The translations under genes were made by a program, and so were the position numbers. The notes below the pieces were generated by a model that was not told the origin of the DNA, did not search any database, and saw nothing but the letters and a program-made list of their open reading frames with translations. Below are positions 51,813 to 63,451 of a stretch of 64,000 bases of DNA, piece by piece. Within the stretch, counting starts at the first letter, position 1, and every line of letters starts with the position of its first letter. Origin of the DNA: Emiliania huxleyi CCMP1516 (taxonomy: Eukaryota; Haptophyta; Isochrysidales; Noelaerhabdaceae); the NCBI RefSeq assembly GCF_000372725.1, contig NW_005200722.1, positions 110,069-174,068 on the forward strand, read 5' to 3'.

Positions 51813-53822
51813 TCATGAGTACACCGTGAGCCTACCCTCCCGGTGCCAGCGGGCGTAGATCTCGTGCTCCTTCTCGAACCAATGGAGCGGCTCATCGTTC
51901 TTGGTCGGGATCGCCTTGGTGCAAGTCGCCTTAGGCTCGCCGTAGTAGTGAAAGGGCTGGCACGGGTCGTCGGTGAGACCAAAGAGAGAGACGTTGCGGC
52001 AGATCTGTAGTGCGATGATCACAGAGATGAAGCCTGTGCTCGGCCGCATCGTGCCGGACGTGCGCTGCCACATGCACCCCTCGCCCGTCGCCCGGCAGAG
52101 CTCAGCGAGGGCCTTATGGTAGACAGCGTCAGTGGTAAGGAAGACGCGCGACGGCGTGACGAGCGTTTCCGCGGCGGTGGCCGTCTTGTTGAGCACAGTC
52201 GACTTGCGTACGCGGTGCATGTATCGGAAGAAGGAGGCCACCGAGCGGTCTGAGTTGGAAGTGATCAAGCCAATGGCACGTCGCTCCTCCGGCAAGCTGC
52301 GCTGATGCTTCTCAAACTGCTCCATCATCCCCTCCACGCCGAAGAACAGGTTGATACTCGTCCGCGTCCCCACCTTATTCTCATAGCCCTTGGTGATGAT
52401 CCAGTTTGGCCGCAGGACGAGCGAGTGGCCGTCAATCTGCGCGCCGTGTTCGAATTTGCGAAGCGAGCCACCCGCCCCGACCACAGCGCAAGTGTCACAC
52501 ATCTCGCACCCATCGGGCCAGGCCGACGACATGAGGCTATTTCGCGGAAGCTGCTCGATAAACGGCTCAAACTTGCTCGCGGCGAACGGCTTCTCGTTCA
52601 TAAACCTCTTCTGGCTGCGGACGAGGTCGCGGCTCCAGAGCACCGGCACAGAAGCGGCACTGAGAGCCGCACGCACCTCCGGTTTGGCGCAGAGCCGCTG
52701 TCGCATCGACGCCTTTGGCGCAACATCGGGTGCAGAGGCGTTGCACCGCGGCAGCGGCATGCTCAGCGCGGACTGGTTGGTAGCCCCACTGCGCTGTGTA
52801 TGGGTGCGGTTATGCCAGATCCGGATGTTGTCGACGGCTGGTGCGTCCAAGAATGTCAGCCAGCGCAGGTGAGCCGCTTGATACGCAGCGAGAGCTCTCG
52901 CCTCGACGGGATCGGCCGTACGAAGGCCTAGGGGCTTTCTATTGCCGGACCAGTGCACCACGTGGGCCTCCCTGAGGCCCCATTTCCGCATACACCTGCT
53001 CGTGCCTTGGTCGGCCTTGAGGTTCCACGCGAGCGACGCCCTGGTCCATGAGTTGTTCGCTCCGAAAAATTCCACCCACGTTTGAGAGCCGATGCCACAG
53101 GGGAACTTGCCAGCCGCGAGCCAAGGATACAATCTGGCGGCGTAATCGCGTGAGGGCGTGATGCCCCAGACGCCAGTGTTGTAATGCTTCTGGTCGGGGA
53201 CGCGGTTGCACCCGGTGGGCGTGCGCAGCTCCGTCGTTCCTTGGCGGGCCCATGCCTCCACCAAGCGGTCTGGGGGCGTGCGTACTGCGAGGTCGCCATC
53301 AAGGTAGAGGATCTTGTCGTACTGAGTCTGCTCATAGACTCGAAGGATGTGGAACGAGAAGCTGAAGCGGAATCTGGACTGTTCGGCTGAGGAGGACGTC
53401 CGGCACTTGCCCTCGACGTGTGGGACAAAGACGACCTTGGTGTCGAGAGTCCTGAGCGCGTCGCCGAGCCTCAGAATGCTGTTGGGCGATTGCATGCTGA
53501 GCACGTCCTTCTTCGTGCCGGTTTGGCGCAGGAGAGAAATGGCTGCGAGGTGCTGTGCGGCCATCGCAACGGTGGGCGCGCCGACGAGCGCCAGGCAGTA
53601 GGCGATGCGCAGGTTTGAGGGTGTCGAAGAGACGACTGCAGTGGTGATCAAGGGCCGGCCGTTCGCAGTGGGCCACACGTTTGTCAGGTTAGAAACCTCC
53701 TCTGCGTTGGTGACGACGAGAGATATCAGAAGGACAGCGAGCAGCGGCCCACGTGAGCACGAACGGCACGGCGACGACACCGATGCGACCGAGCTTGGGC
53801 GCTCGATGGTAGGCTTGATCAT
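51813..53822 (-). CDS. Bifunctional-type glycosyltransferase: GT8-like plus GT29 sialyltransferase-like
   Basis: A single uninterrupted frame of 669 residues. A signal anchor (GPLLAVLLISLVVTNA, about 25-40) makes it a type II Golgi-type protein. Residues 70-340 are GT8/glycogenin-like: RIAYCLALVGAPTVAMAAQH, YDKILYLDGDLAV (DGD at 175-177, the metal-binding DxD), KHYNTGVWGI and HVVHWSGNRKP. Residues 440-669 carry GT29 sialylmotifs: L at 445-473 (CAVVGAGGSL, IDGHSLVLRPN), S at about 593-617 (RPSTGFISVIIALQICRN, GLTDD), the HYY motif at 625, and HWFEKEHEIY at 647-656 for the very-small motif with its H...E pair. Key residues of both domains look intact. Expected in the Golgi, adding sugars to glycoproteins or glycolipids. 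The acceptor, and whether the second domain uses CMP-sialic acid or a related donor such as CMP-Kdo, are unknown. Confidence 0.9.
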   Translation of the reverse strand: MIKPTIERPSSVASVSSPCRSCSRGPLLAVLLISLVVTNAEEVSNLTNVWPTANGRPLITTAVVSSTPSNLRIAYCLALVGAPTVAMAAQHLAAISLLRQTGTKKDVLSMQSPNSILRLGDALRTLDTKVVFVPHVEGKCRTSSSAEQSRFRFSFSFHILRVYEQTQYDKILYLDGDLAVRTPPDRLVEAWARQGTTELRTPTGCNRVPDQKHYNTGVWGITPSRDYAARLYPWLAAGKFPCGIGSQTWVEFFGANNSWTRASLAWNLKADQGTSRCMRKWGLREAHVVHWSGNRKPLGLRTADPVEARALAAYQAAHLRWLTFLDAPAVDNIRIWHNRTHTQRSGATNQSALSMPLPRCNASAPDVAPKASMRQRLCAKPEVRAALSAASVPVLWSRDLVRSQKRFMNEKPFAASKFEPFIEQLPRNSLMSSAWPDGCEMCDTCAVVGAGGSLRKFEHGAQIDGHSLVLRPNWIITKGYENKVGTRTSINLFFGVEGMMEQFEKHQRSLPEERRAIGLITSNSDRSVASFFRYMHRVRKSTVLNKTATAAETLVTPSRVFLTTDAVYHKALAELCRATGEGCMWQRTSGTMRPSTGFISVIIALQICRNVSLFGLTDDPCQPFHYYGEPKATCTKAIPTKNDEPLHWFEKEHEIYARWHREGRLTVYS

Positions 53823-55008
53823 GCGAGTCCTACTGCGAGGGTGCGGGCTTGGCCTTTTTGAATTTTCTCTCCCGTGAAAGGAGTCTCTGGCCGTGCTGGC
53901 CGTCAGACGCGTAGCGTAGAGAGGCGTTCTCCTTCGTTGAGTCGCCGTCCTCAGGAGAATACTGACTAATAGCAGTCCGCTGTGAATATATTGGGATATA
54001 CTGGGGTATATTGCACCCCTGGAATATATTCATATTGCGCACTATTACGCAATATACGGAGATATTGGAGGAACATCTTCCAGCCGAATACTGGGATATA
54101 TTGGAGTATATCTCGGCGCCGCCAAGAGAGAGAGACCGCCAAGCACCTCAATCCTTCCGCAATGTATTGCAATATACAGCAGTATATCCCAATGTATTCA
54201 CAGCTTGCTTGCCCCATTATTGGCTTATAATTCGCAATACTGGGATATATTGCTGAAAATGGCCGAATACTGCTGAATAACTGCTGAATGCTGCTGAATA
54301 CTGGAGAAAGTCGGGGGACGTAGAGTGGTCCGTGGCGCGTCGCAGCCTGCGGGGCGTGGCTCAAACGACCGTGGGGGTAGTCGAAGGATCGTGAGGCGCC
54401 GCGTTGGATGGCTGCGGTCTTGGTATGAATACTGCTGAATACTGCACTGAATACTGCAATACTGCTGAATACTGGAGAAAGTCGGGGGATGTACAATGGT
54501 CCGTGGCGCGTCGCAGCCTGCGGGACGTGCTCACACGCCGCCGTGGGGATAGTCGAAGGATCGTAAACACACAGGCGCCGCGTCGGGTGGCTGCAGGTCG
54601 TGAATAAGAGCTATCTGATGTCCAGCGCGGCTCGCACACCAGTCACCACACACAGCATGTGCAAAACCATGACAGTGTCCTCGCGGGTGCGCAGCGTGGG
54701 GTGTCCACCTGGTGGGCGCTCCTATAGGGCTCTATTGCATGAGCAGGCTGCACCGGCGCGCTCTCGCATTCGCACAGATGGCTGACCCACGGAAAAGTGC
54801 ATCGCAGGATCCGCACGCTCGGCGATGCAAAACGGCGGCAGCGGGCTGGCTGGGGCACCTAGCGGGTAAGCAGAAGGCCCTGGTGTACGGTCTCACTGCC
54901 CGAACGAACAACAGAGGCGGGTACCGCGGCAGGTCCCCCACTAGTCCAGCGATAGGCATGGCCGCTCAACACTGAGCACGTCCACAGCTGTAGGCCGACT
55001 TCGCACCT
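53823..55008. other. Divergent promoter region of the two glycosyltransferase genes, AT-rich and repetitive
   Basis: 53975-54270 is far less GC-rich than its surroundings and dominated by ATATTGGGATATA / GGAGTATAT / GCAATATAC motifs. From 54255 on, GAATACTGCTGAATA units and a roughly 170-bp direct repeat follow. No gene is supported in the stretch. Confidence 0.6.
54291..54600. repeat. About 170-bp tandem direct repeat
   Basis: ACTGGAGAAAGTCGGGGGA through GGCGCCGCGT...GGTGGCTGC starts at 54301 and again at 54471. The copies are linked by CTGAATACTG microrepeats. Confidence 0.85.
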
Positions 55009-56325
55009 GTGGAGGGACGCCCGATTCAAGGTGTGTCGAGTCAAACTAACCGTGATGTCGACGTTGCCTCGAGTTTGGGGAGTGCTTCCCCCCGCCACCG
55101 CTCTCGTGTCTCTCGTAGACGACGGAGGCCCCTTTTATCTGCTATGGCACTCGTGCATAGCCCGCGGGGGGGCTGCCTGTCCGGAATCCCTCACCCGACC
55201 AACCAGGTCTGCTGTAACGCTTCGTGCGGATCATGCGGCGGGCGCGGGTGCTCGGGCCGGCCGGGCGGGCCGTTTCAGTGCTGCATGCCTGCCATCCTGC
55301 GTGCTAGACGGAGATGCCGCTCGACGACGGACGTGGCGTGCATTCTCCAGGGCGGCGCCATCGACGATCTGGCCCGCCCTGGCGAGAATTTGACGCTGGC
55401 ACAGCGAGCCAACGGCAGCCGCAGCACCGCATCCTTCTGGCTCTCAGCGGCGTCCGGCTACCGGCCAGCGAGGCTGGCTCCGGCACAGCAAATGCAGCAG
55501 CGGATCCCACGACACATTGTGCAGGTCGGCTCCACCTTCGAGTGGGCGTCGCGGGGCAGGTACAGCGCGTATATGGCAGGCTGGTGGACTCGCAACCCCG
55601 ACTATGCTTACGCATTTTTCAATGACTCGCACGCCCGCCACTACGTGACGCGGCGCGCGTCGGAAAACGAGAGCAGCGCCTACCTGTCGCTCAAGCATGG
55701 TGCGCAGCGCGCCGACCTCTTCCGCATGATATGGATCAAGTACGAGGGCGGTGTCTACGCGGACCTGGACAGCTCGTGCATTCGCCCGCTCTCCAGCGTG
55801 ATTGAGCCGCACTACTCCGCCTACGTGGGCCCCTCCTGGTCCTTTGAGTTCCTGGCGTACGAGCCCGGGCACCCAATCATCGTCGCAGGGCTGAATAGGC
55901 AAGTGGCGAATGTGCTGCGCCAGGTGGCGCTGCTGAACCAGCCGGCGCAGGACCGCACCGGTTTGTGCAGGGGCGCGCACAGCTGTGTGGTCTCGCAGAC
56001 AGGGCCCAGCGCGTATTGGGCCGGAGTGTGGGAGGCCACGCACCGGCTGGGGTGCACCAATCAACGACAGTTGTTCACCGCCGGGCAGTGCAGCAGCTCA
56101 GTCAGCGACCCGATGCGCCGAGTGCACGTCTGCCGGAGAATCACATACATCGGCAGCGGCATGTTGGGGAGGATCATGACGTGCAACGTGTCGAGGCACA
56201 ATGACTGCCGGAACGGGGGCATCCTGGGGTTGAGGTGCGGATCGTCGCGGTCGAACTCGCCGCACTACACCCGAATTGGCGTCGACGCGGAGAGGTTCTT
56301 CGCGACGGCACCGCTGCTGCGCTGA
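55009..56325 (+). CDS. GT32 (OCH1-like) glycosyltransferase with Cys-rich N-terminal module
   Basis: The frame has 438 residues from 55009; the internal ATG at 55144 (M46) is an alternative start. A Cys-rich module (CCNASCGSCGGRGCSGRPGG ... CC) lies at about 68-92. The GT32 core begins IPRHIVQVGSTFEWASRGRY, continues NPDYAYAFFNDSHARHYVTR and KHGAQRADLFRMIWIKYEGG, and contains VYADLDSSCIRPL with the DLD (252-254) that binds metal and sugar nucleotide. WSFEFLAYEPGHPII and a QTGPSAYWAGVW segment also fit the family. GT32 enzymes move hexoses onto glycans or sphingolipids in the Golgi. No clear signal anchor is seen, so a 5' exon may be missing. The sequence right after the stop resembles the 3' tail of retroposon R4. 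Confidence 0.85.
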   Translation: MEGRPIQGVSSQTNRDVDVASSLGSASPRHRSRVSRRRRRPLLSAMALVHSPRGGCLSGIPHPTNQVCCNASCGSCGGRGCSGRPGGPFQCCMPAILRARRRCRSTTDVACILQGGAIDDLARPGENLTLAQRANGSRSTASFWLSAASGYRPARLAPAQQMQQRIPRHIVQVGSTFEWASRGRYSAYMAGWWTRNPDYAYAFFNDSHARHYVTRRASENESSAYLSLKHGAQRADLFRMIWIKYEGGVYADLDSSCIRPLSSVIEPHYSAYVGPSWSFEFLAYEPGHPIIVAGLNRQVANVLRQVALLNQPAQDRTGLCRGAHSCVVSQTGPSAYWAGVWEATHRLGCTNQRQLFTAGQCSSSVSDPMRRVHVCRRITYIGSGMLGRIMTCNVSRHNDCRNGGILGLRCGSSRSNSPHYTRIGVDAERFFATAPLLR

Positions 56326-58050
56326 GGCGGCTCCCGCTGTGTACCTGACCTGCCAGTCCGTGCCAGAGCGCGCCAGTCTCGTGCCTAGTGTTGTGCGAGG
56401 GACGCCACTGGGGTGCGGCGGACGAGACCGGTCCCGCCATGCTTGCTGACGACAACGACTCACCGCGACCGTGAACCCCAACCCCTAATCTTGGCCCTAA
56501 CCCTAGGCCTCTTCGCCGCGCGTTCGAACGGCGAGGTATGCTCGACTACCTGGGCGAGGTGCAAAGAGCTGATGTGGCACGAGCAGAAGCGAAGCTTGAG
56601 CGCCCGGCCTGCCGCCCGGGCACGGCAAGCGCCGCGCGGCCCCATCGAGGCAGCTTCGATCACACACGAGGTTCAAATCCCGGCCTCTCTCCTCTGACGG
56701 TCATCGGCAGTACGGCTTTACACTTGCTCGCGGGCTCCTACACAGCTACACCTGGCAGTGGCCAGTGTGGCACCGCAGTCTGATGCGTGATGGGTGACCG
56801 GAGACCGCTCTCGAGCGTCGAGGTCTCGAGCGTCGAGAAATCAGAGAGCGGCGTCGGTGAGCGCGGGCGTGTCGCTGTCGGGTGTGCCTGTGCGGTGTGC
56901 TGTGTGGAAGAGTGGAAGTAAGTGTGCTCTGCCTGTGCGGGTCACCGTGTGCGATAGAGGGTGTGGAGGGTGAAATGGAACGAAATCAAGGGACGCGACC
57001 CACTTCGCCACAGACGGTCCCGCGCCTCGCCGCTATGACGGGTACACGACCGCGGCTCGTGTGCGTGTACCCGTCCCTTTGTCCGGAGTGAAAAGTCCAA
57101 CGCGCTCGTCGGCACCGGCGGCTTCCCTCAACCTGCGCCGCGCTCGGCGAACCTCTCGACAGCGCTTTCGGTGGCATGCATCAAGCTGCTGTACGGCCCC
57201 GGCATCGCCTTCCCAGGCTTAGCTAGATTAAGAGATATTGTGGACATGGTTGGTCTCTACAATATATAGACTGACACTGAACCTCCCAGAGCTCGTCCCG
57301 GTCCGTCACGGCCATCCTCGGCCTCCGGAGGGCCCCCGGCCGCGGCGCGGTGCGGCGGAGTCACAAATCCGACCACAGAGCACCGGGACGCGGTCGGGCG
57401 ATCTAAGGCCCAGTGTTGGCAGTGAGGCGTGTGCATTGCCCATCCAGGACTATCACCTGGACCTATCAACAGGGGCGCTGGAGCCGAGCAGGAGGGCCCG
57501 GCGCACAACCCCTTGTTCAACTCACCCACCACACCCTCCACACCCCGTATCTCGGTCACATTCCTCGTGTTCGACATTGCAATTTGCATTGGCCCTTACG
57601 CGTTACGGCTTACTGCGATGTGCGAAGTGCGATATTAGCGGGATTGGGATATGCATCTGGGATTCCGTATTCGCGGCTTTAGCGAAACCTCCAAAACGAA
57701 AACTCGTGTTTTATCTTTTAAACATTTTAAGCTCCTCGCAAACAACATGGCAACGTAATGGTAGGGCCCTGCCCACAGCATCGCGGAGCTCGCGCGCCCA
57801 AGCTGCGGGGCACAAACGAGGAGTGTATAGTATCACGCGCGCGGCCCGATACGACGCCGGGCGCGGGCGGCGCGCGTGGGCTCTCGGCGCAGCGGGGGAA
57901 TCGCGCCCCACTGGCACCTCCCGGCGCGGCCGGACCAGGGCGGCAAGGGGATCGTCGGAATCGACTCCAACGCTGAGCCAGGCGGGTCCACGGCCGGCGC
58001 GGGCGACCCTCTCGCCCCGAGAGAGCGCGCGCGCCGCCCTAGCTCGCAGC
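56326..58050. other. Intergenic between converging GT32 and V-ATPase B genes
   Basis: 56327-56400 shares the R4 3'-tail sequence (GCGGCTCCC, GCGCGCCAGTCTCGTGCC). 56473-56515 has degenerate CCCTAA telomere-like motifs. 57590-57730 is relatively A/T-rich. No gene is supported. Confidence 0.5.
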
Positions 58051-60445
<2,395 letters not shown>

Positions 60446-60956
60446 GGCCTGCACAGAAACAGGGACAGACGTTGGCGTCAAAGCGTGAGATGCGGCTTCC
60501 GCAGATGGACGCGTCAGCGCGCGGCGTGGGAGATGGTGTCGGAGGCGGCGCCAGAGGCGTCGCCAGGGATGAGGGAGGGGCTGGCGCAGCGGGTCGGGTG
60601 GCGCGGCGAGTCTTGTCAGTGCAGCATTGTGTTGGTGCGCGCTGTGCTCGCGAGCGTACTGGGGAGGGTGTCCCGCCAGCGCGAGGGCAGGCGGGCGTGG
60701 CGGCGTGGGGCGGTAATACTGCAGGCGCGACCGCGAGGTGGGTTCGGCGGACGTGGGAGCGCGCGGCAGGGCGGCGAAGCTACCTGTGTGCTTGTGGAGG
60801 GCGCGGTGTCGGAGAGAACACAGGTCGCAAAGAAATCGCATCCTGTGACGCTCGGACACGTTGACACACGCCAGTGTGCATCATTTTTTGTCTTTTGCGG
60901 TCTGCGCAGAATATGTTATTGTTCCTTCACTGTTTGCCAGCCAAACCTGCCCAGGA
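60446..60956. other. 5' flank of V-ATPase B / 3' flank of LRR gene
   Basis: No other gene is supported. The promoter of the V-ATPase B gene must lie here, but I see no recognisable box. Confidence 0.5.
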
Positions 60957-61910
60957 TTAGTAGTTGCACTCAGGAGGGTAGCTCGAGGGCGGCGAGGACA
61001 AGCCCGAGCAGGCAGCGGGAAGGGCGGGCAGGGGGCAGGCAAAGTGGTTGGTGCCGCCCAGGTCGCAGTTCGTCAGCGGCAGGTTGTTGAGCTGCGGCGG
61101 CACGGTTCCGGAGATGACATTGTTGGCCAGGTCAAGCCACTCCAGCTGCGAGAGCTTGCTCGTCTCCGGAGGGATGGTGCCCGAGATGGAGTTGCCGTTC
61201 AGCCAAAGGTGATCCAGCTGCGAGAGCTTGCCCGTATCCGAAGGGATAGTGCCCGAGATGGAGTTGCTGTACAGGTGAAGATACTTCAGCTGCGAGAGCT
61301 CGCCCGTAGCCGCAGGGATAGTGCCCGAGATGGAGTTGCTGCCCAGACTAAGCCTCGTCAGCTGAGAGATGCCGCCCAGCTGCGGAGGGATCGTCCCCGA
61401 CAGCCCTTCGTTGGTCAGACTCACCTCGGTGCCCGTGTAGTTGCCGTCGCACAGAGACGTGCCGTACACGCTTGTAGGGCAGCCGGAGGGGCATGGCACG
61501 CTGTTGTCGCAGATCGTGCCTGCGATGGTGCCCGAGATGGAGTTGCTGTACAGGTAAAGATTCTTCAGCTTCGTGAGCTTGCTCGTCTCCGGAGGGATGG
61601 TGCCCGAGATGGAGTTGCGGCTCAGACTAAGGTACTCCAGCTGCGAGATGTCGCCCAGCTGCGGAGGGATCGTCCCCGACAGCCCTTGGCTGTTCAGATC
61701 CACCTCGGTGCCCGTGTAGGTGCCGTCGCACAGCGACGCGCCATACACGCCGGTGGGGCATCCAGAGGAGCAGCTCACGCTGTTGTCGCAGATCGTGCCG
61801 TACGCCTCGCAGCGATCCGCCAGCAGGAGGAGCGCGAGCGGTACGAGGCGCGCCGAGGAGGAGCAAACCGCCGCCAGCAGCGTAAGAACGAGCGAGTTTG
61901 CCAGCGTCAT
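60957..61910 (-). CDS. Secreted plant-type leucine-rich-repeat protein
   Basis: An intronless 317-residue protein. A signal peptide (MTLANSLVLTLLAAVCSSSA, then LVPLALLLLADRCEA) is followed by two Cys modules (GTICDNSVSCSSGCPTGVYG and GTICDNSVPCPSGCPTSVYG), each leading to YTGTEVxL and a run of 24-residue LRRs with the plant-specific signature SxNSISGTIPP. There are about nine LRRs. The second Cys module interrupts an LRR (SNSISGTIAGTICDNSVPCP), so the first third appears duplicated within the gene. The C-terminal cap contains NLPLTNCDLGGTNHFACPLP and ends PPECNY. No TM segment or kinase, so it is probably extracellular and ligand-binding. It is near 98% sense-coherent with strong codon bias. 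Confidence 0.85.
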   Translation of the reverse strand: MTLANSLVLTLLAAVCSSSARLVPLALLLLADRCEAYGTICDNSVSCSSGCPTGVYGASLCDGTYTGTEVDLNSQGLSGTIPPQLGDISQLEYLSLSRNSISGTIPPETSKLTKLKNLYLYSNSISGTIAGTICDNSVPCPSGCPTSVYGTSLCDGNYTGTEVSLTNEGLSGTIPPQLGGISQLTRLSLGSNSISGTIPAATGELSQLKYLHLYSNSISGTIPSDTGKLSQLDHLWLNGNSISGTIPPETSKLSQLEWLDLANNVISGTVPPQLNNLPLTNCDLGGTNHFACPLPALPAACSGLSSPPSSYPPECNY

Positions 61911-62360
61911 GGCGGGCGATCGTGCAAGCCGAGCTCGCGTCGCCGCGCAGCCGCCGGAGAGCGCGTGCTTTGCACCGACGCGGGAGGATGCAGGTGCGGT
62001 AGAGGCCGAGGACTCACCAGTGGACTGCCAACAGGGAGGGAGCCGCCGAGTGAGAGCGTGTCTTTGTTAGCTTTTTCTTTCTTTCTTTTTTTACTCCGTG
62101 CCATCTGAGAGAGGGGCTTGTATGTAGAATTCTTTCTTTGTATTTCGGGGAGGGGCCTCGGGAAAGGCGAGCGCAGTGGCGCGCGGCAGTGGCGCGCGCC
62201 CTACGTAATCCCCTCCTCCCCAGAGGCAGCGAGCGAGTAGGCAGCGAGAGAGAGGGGGTATCGAGCGCCTATATGGAGGTCACGCCCCCGCCGAAATAAA
62301 CACCAACACGCGAGATGCGTCGGCAGCGACGCGCATGACCTCTTGAGGAGCACCGTGTCG
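61911..62360. other. 5' flank of LRR gene
   Basis: CTTTTTCTTTCTTTCTTTTT lies at 62070-62091. No gene supported. Confidence 0.5.
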
Positions 62361-62417
62361 TTAGGGTCAGGGTTAGGGTTAGGGTTCGGGTTCGGGTTAG
62401 TTAGGGTTAGGGTTAGA
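62361..62417 (+). repeat. Interstitial telomere-type repeats (TTAGGG), block 1
   Basis: About nine units of TTAGGG with variants TCAGGG, TTCGGG and a shortened unit. A second block follows at 62554-62583. The G-rich strand reads toward the right end of the window. Confidence 0.93.
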
Positions 62418-62553
62418 GGATATCAGGGTAAGTCAGAGAGTTCAAGCCGCGCGTTGTGCAGCTCCTAAGAGAATGGTCCGGTTTGGGCCGAAACCAAATG
62501 GAGGAATCAGCGGTCTGTCGACACGAGCTCTCGGTGAATGCTTTGGGTTCGTC

Positions 62554-62583
62554 GGGTTAGGGTTAGGGTTAGGGTTAGGGTTG
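62554..62583 (+). repeat. Interstitial telomere-type repeats, block 2
   Basis: Four to five perfect GGGTTA units ending in GGTTGG, 137 bp downstream of block 1. Confidence 0.93.
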
Positions 62584-62655
62584 GTTGTCGTCGCGCGCTC
62601 TCGATATCTGGCTAAGATAGAGACACAGGCAGCAGAGGCGACCCAAGCGACACAT

Positions 62656-63060
62656 CAGAGCACGGCCGGGGGCGCGAGCCGCCATCTTGGACTGTGAGGC
62701 GAGTATTTGCCACCGCGGGAGCTCGCCGCCGCCCCTACACCGCCGCGGCGGCCCTCCCGAGGCCAGATAATAGCCCAAGTCGAAGATTGCGCCCCGCCCT
62801 CGGTATCTGGGTGGCAGGCGGGACTAGAGAGGCACGCCAGAGCACAGTTGGGGGCGCGAGCCGCCATCTTGGACTGTGAGGCGAGTATTTGCCACCGGGA
62901 GCTCGCCGCCGCCCCTACACCGCCGCCGCCGCCCTCCCGAGGCCAGATAATAGCCCAAGTCGAAGATTGCGCCCCGCCCTCGGTATCAGGGTGGCAGGCG
63001 GGACTAGAGAGGCACGCTGGTGCAAAATAGCCCAAGTCGATGAGTGTGCCCCGGCCGGCC
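62656..63060. repeat. 182-bp tandem repeat, two full copies and a remnant
   Basis: CAGAGCACGGCCGGGGGCGC starts copy 1 at 62656 and CAGAGCACAGTTGGGGGCGC starts copy 2 at 62838. Copies are about 95% alike. From 63021 a truncated third copy retains AATAGCCCAAGTCGA and GTGCCCC. Confidence 0.92.
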
Positions 63061-63451
63061 ACGTGAAGTTCAGTCAAACGCCCCCCCCCCCCTAACTCAT
63101 AAGTGGAAACTCAATATTTCAATGAGAAGGTTGTGAATAGTGTAATCTTTGTTCTTTCCGTTACTTTCCCGACTTTTCGCCCCCGAAAATCGGCACATTT
63201 GGCGGGCCAGATGGACCACGGGTCGGTTACGATTCACGGAGACGTCACTTGCGTACATCATTCTCCTCCCCCCCCGCCCCCTCCCCCTCCGACCCATTAG
63301 CTACTATAGCTTGCCGGAACACGTTGCAACCTCCCGCCTCGACCGAGTGGCTCTCGTGGCCACCATCCCGCGGAAGCGATATCCTCGGCGGTACACAGCA
63401 ACTAACGAAGAACCTGCCACCAACCAGCCGGGCGTTCGAACGAGAAAAACG
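63061..63451. other. Intergenic
   Basis: A C-run (63080-63091), C-rich tract (63267-63292) and GTCGTC repeats (63458-63478). No gene. Confidence 0.45.

Noticed and set aside
56655-56690. tRNA-like B box (GAGGTTCAAATCCCGGCC)
   Set aside because: The T-stem around it does not pair (two of five pairs fail), and no A box or acceptor stem fits.
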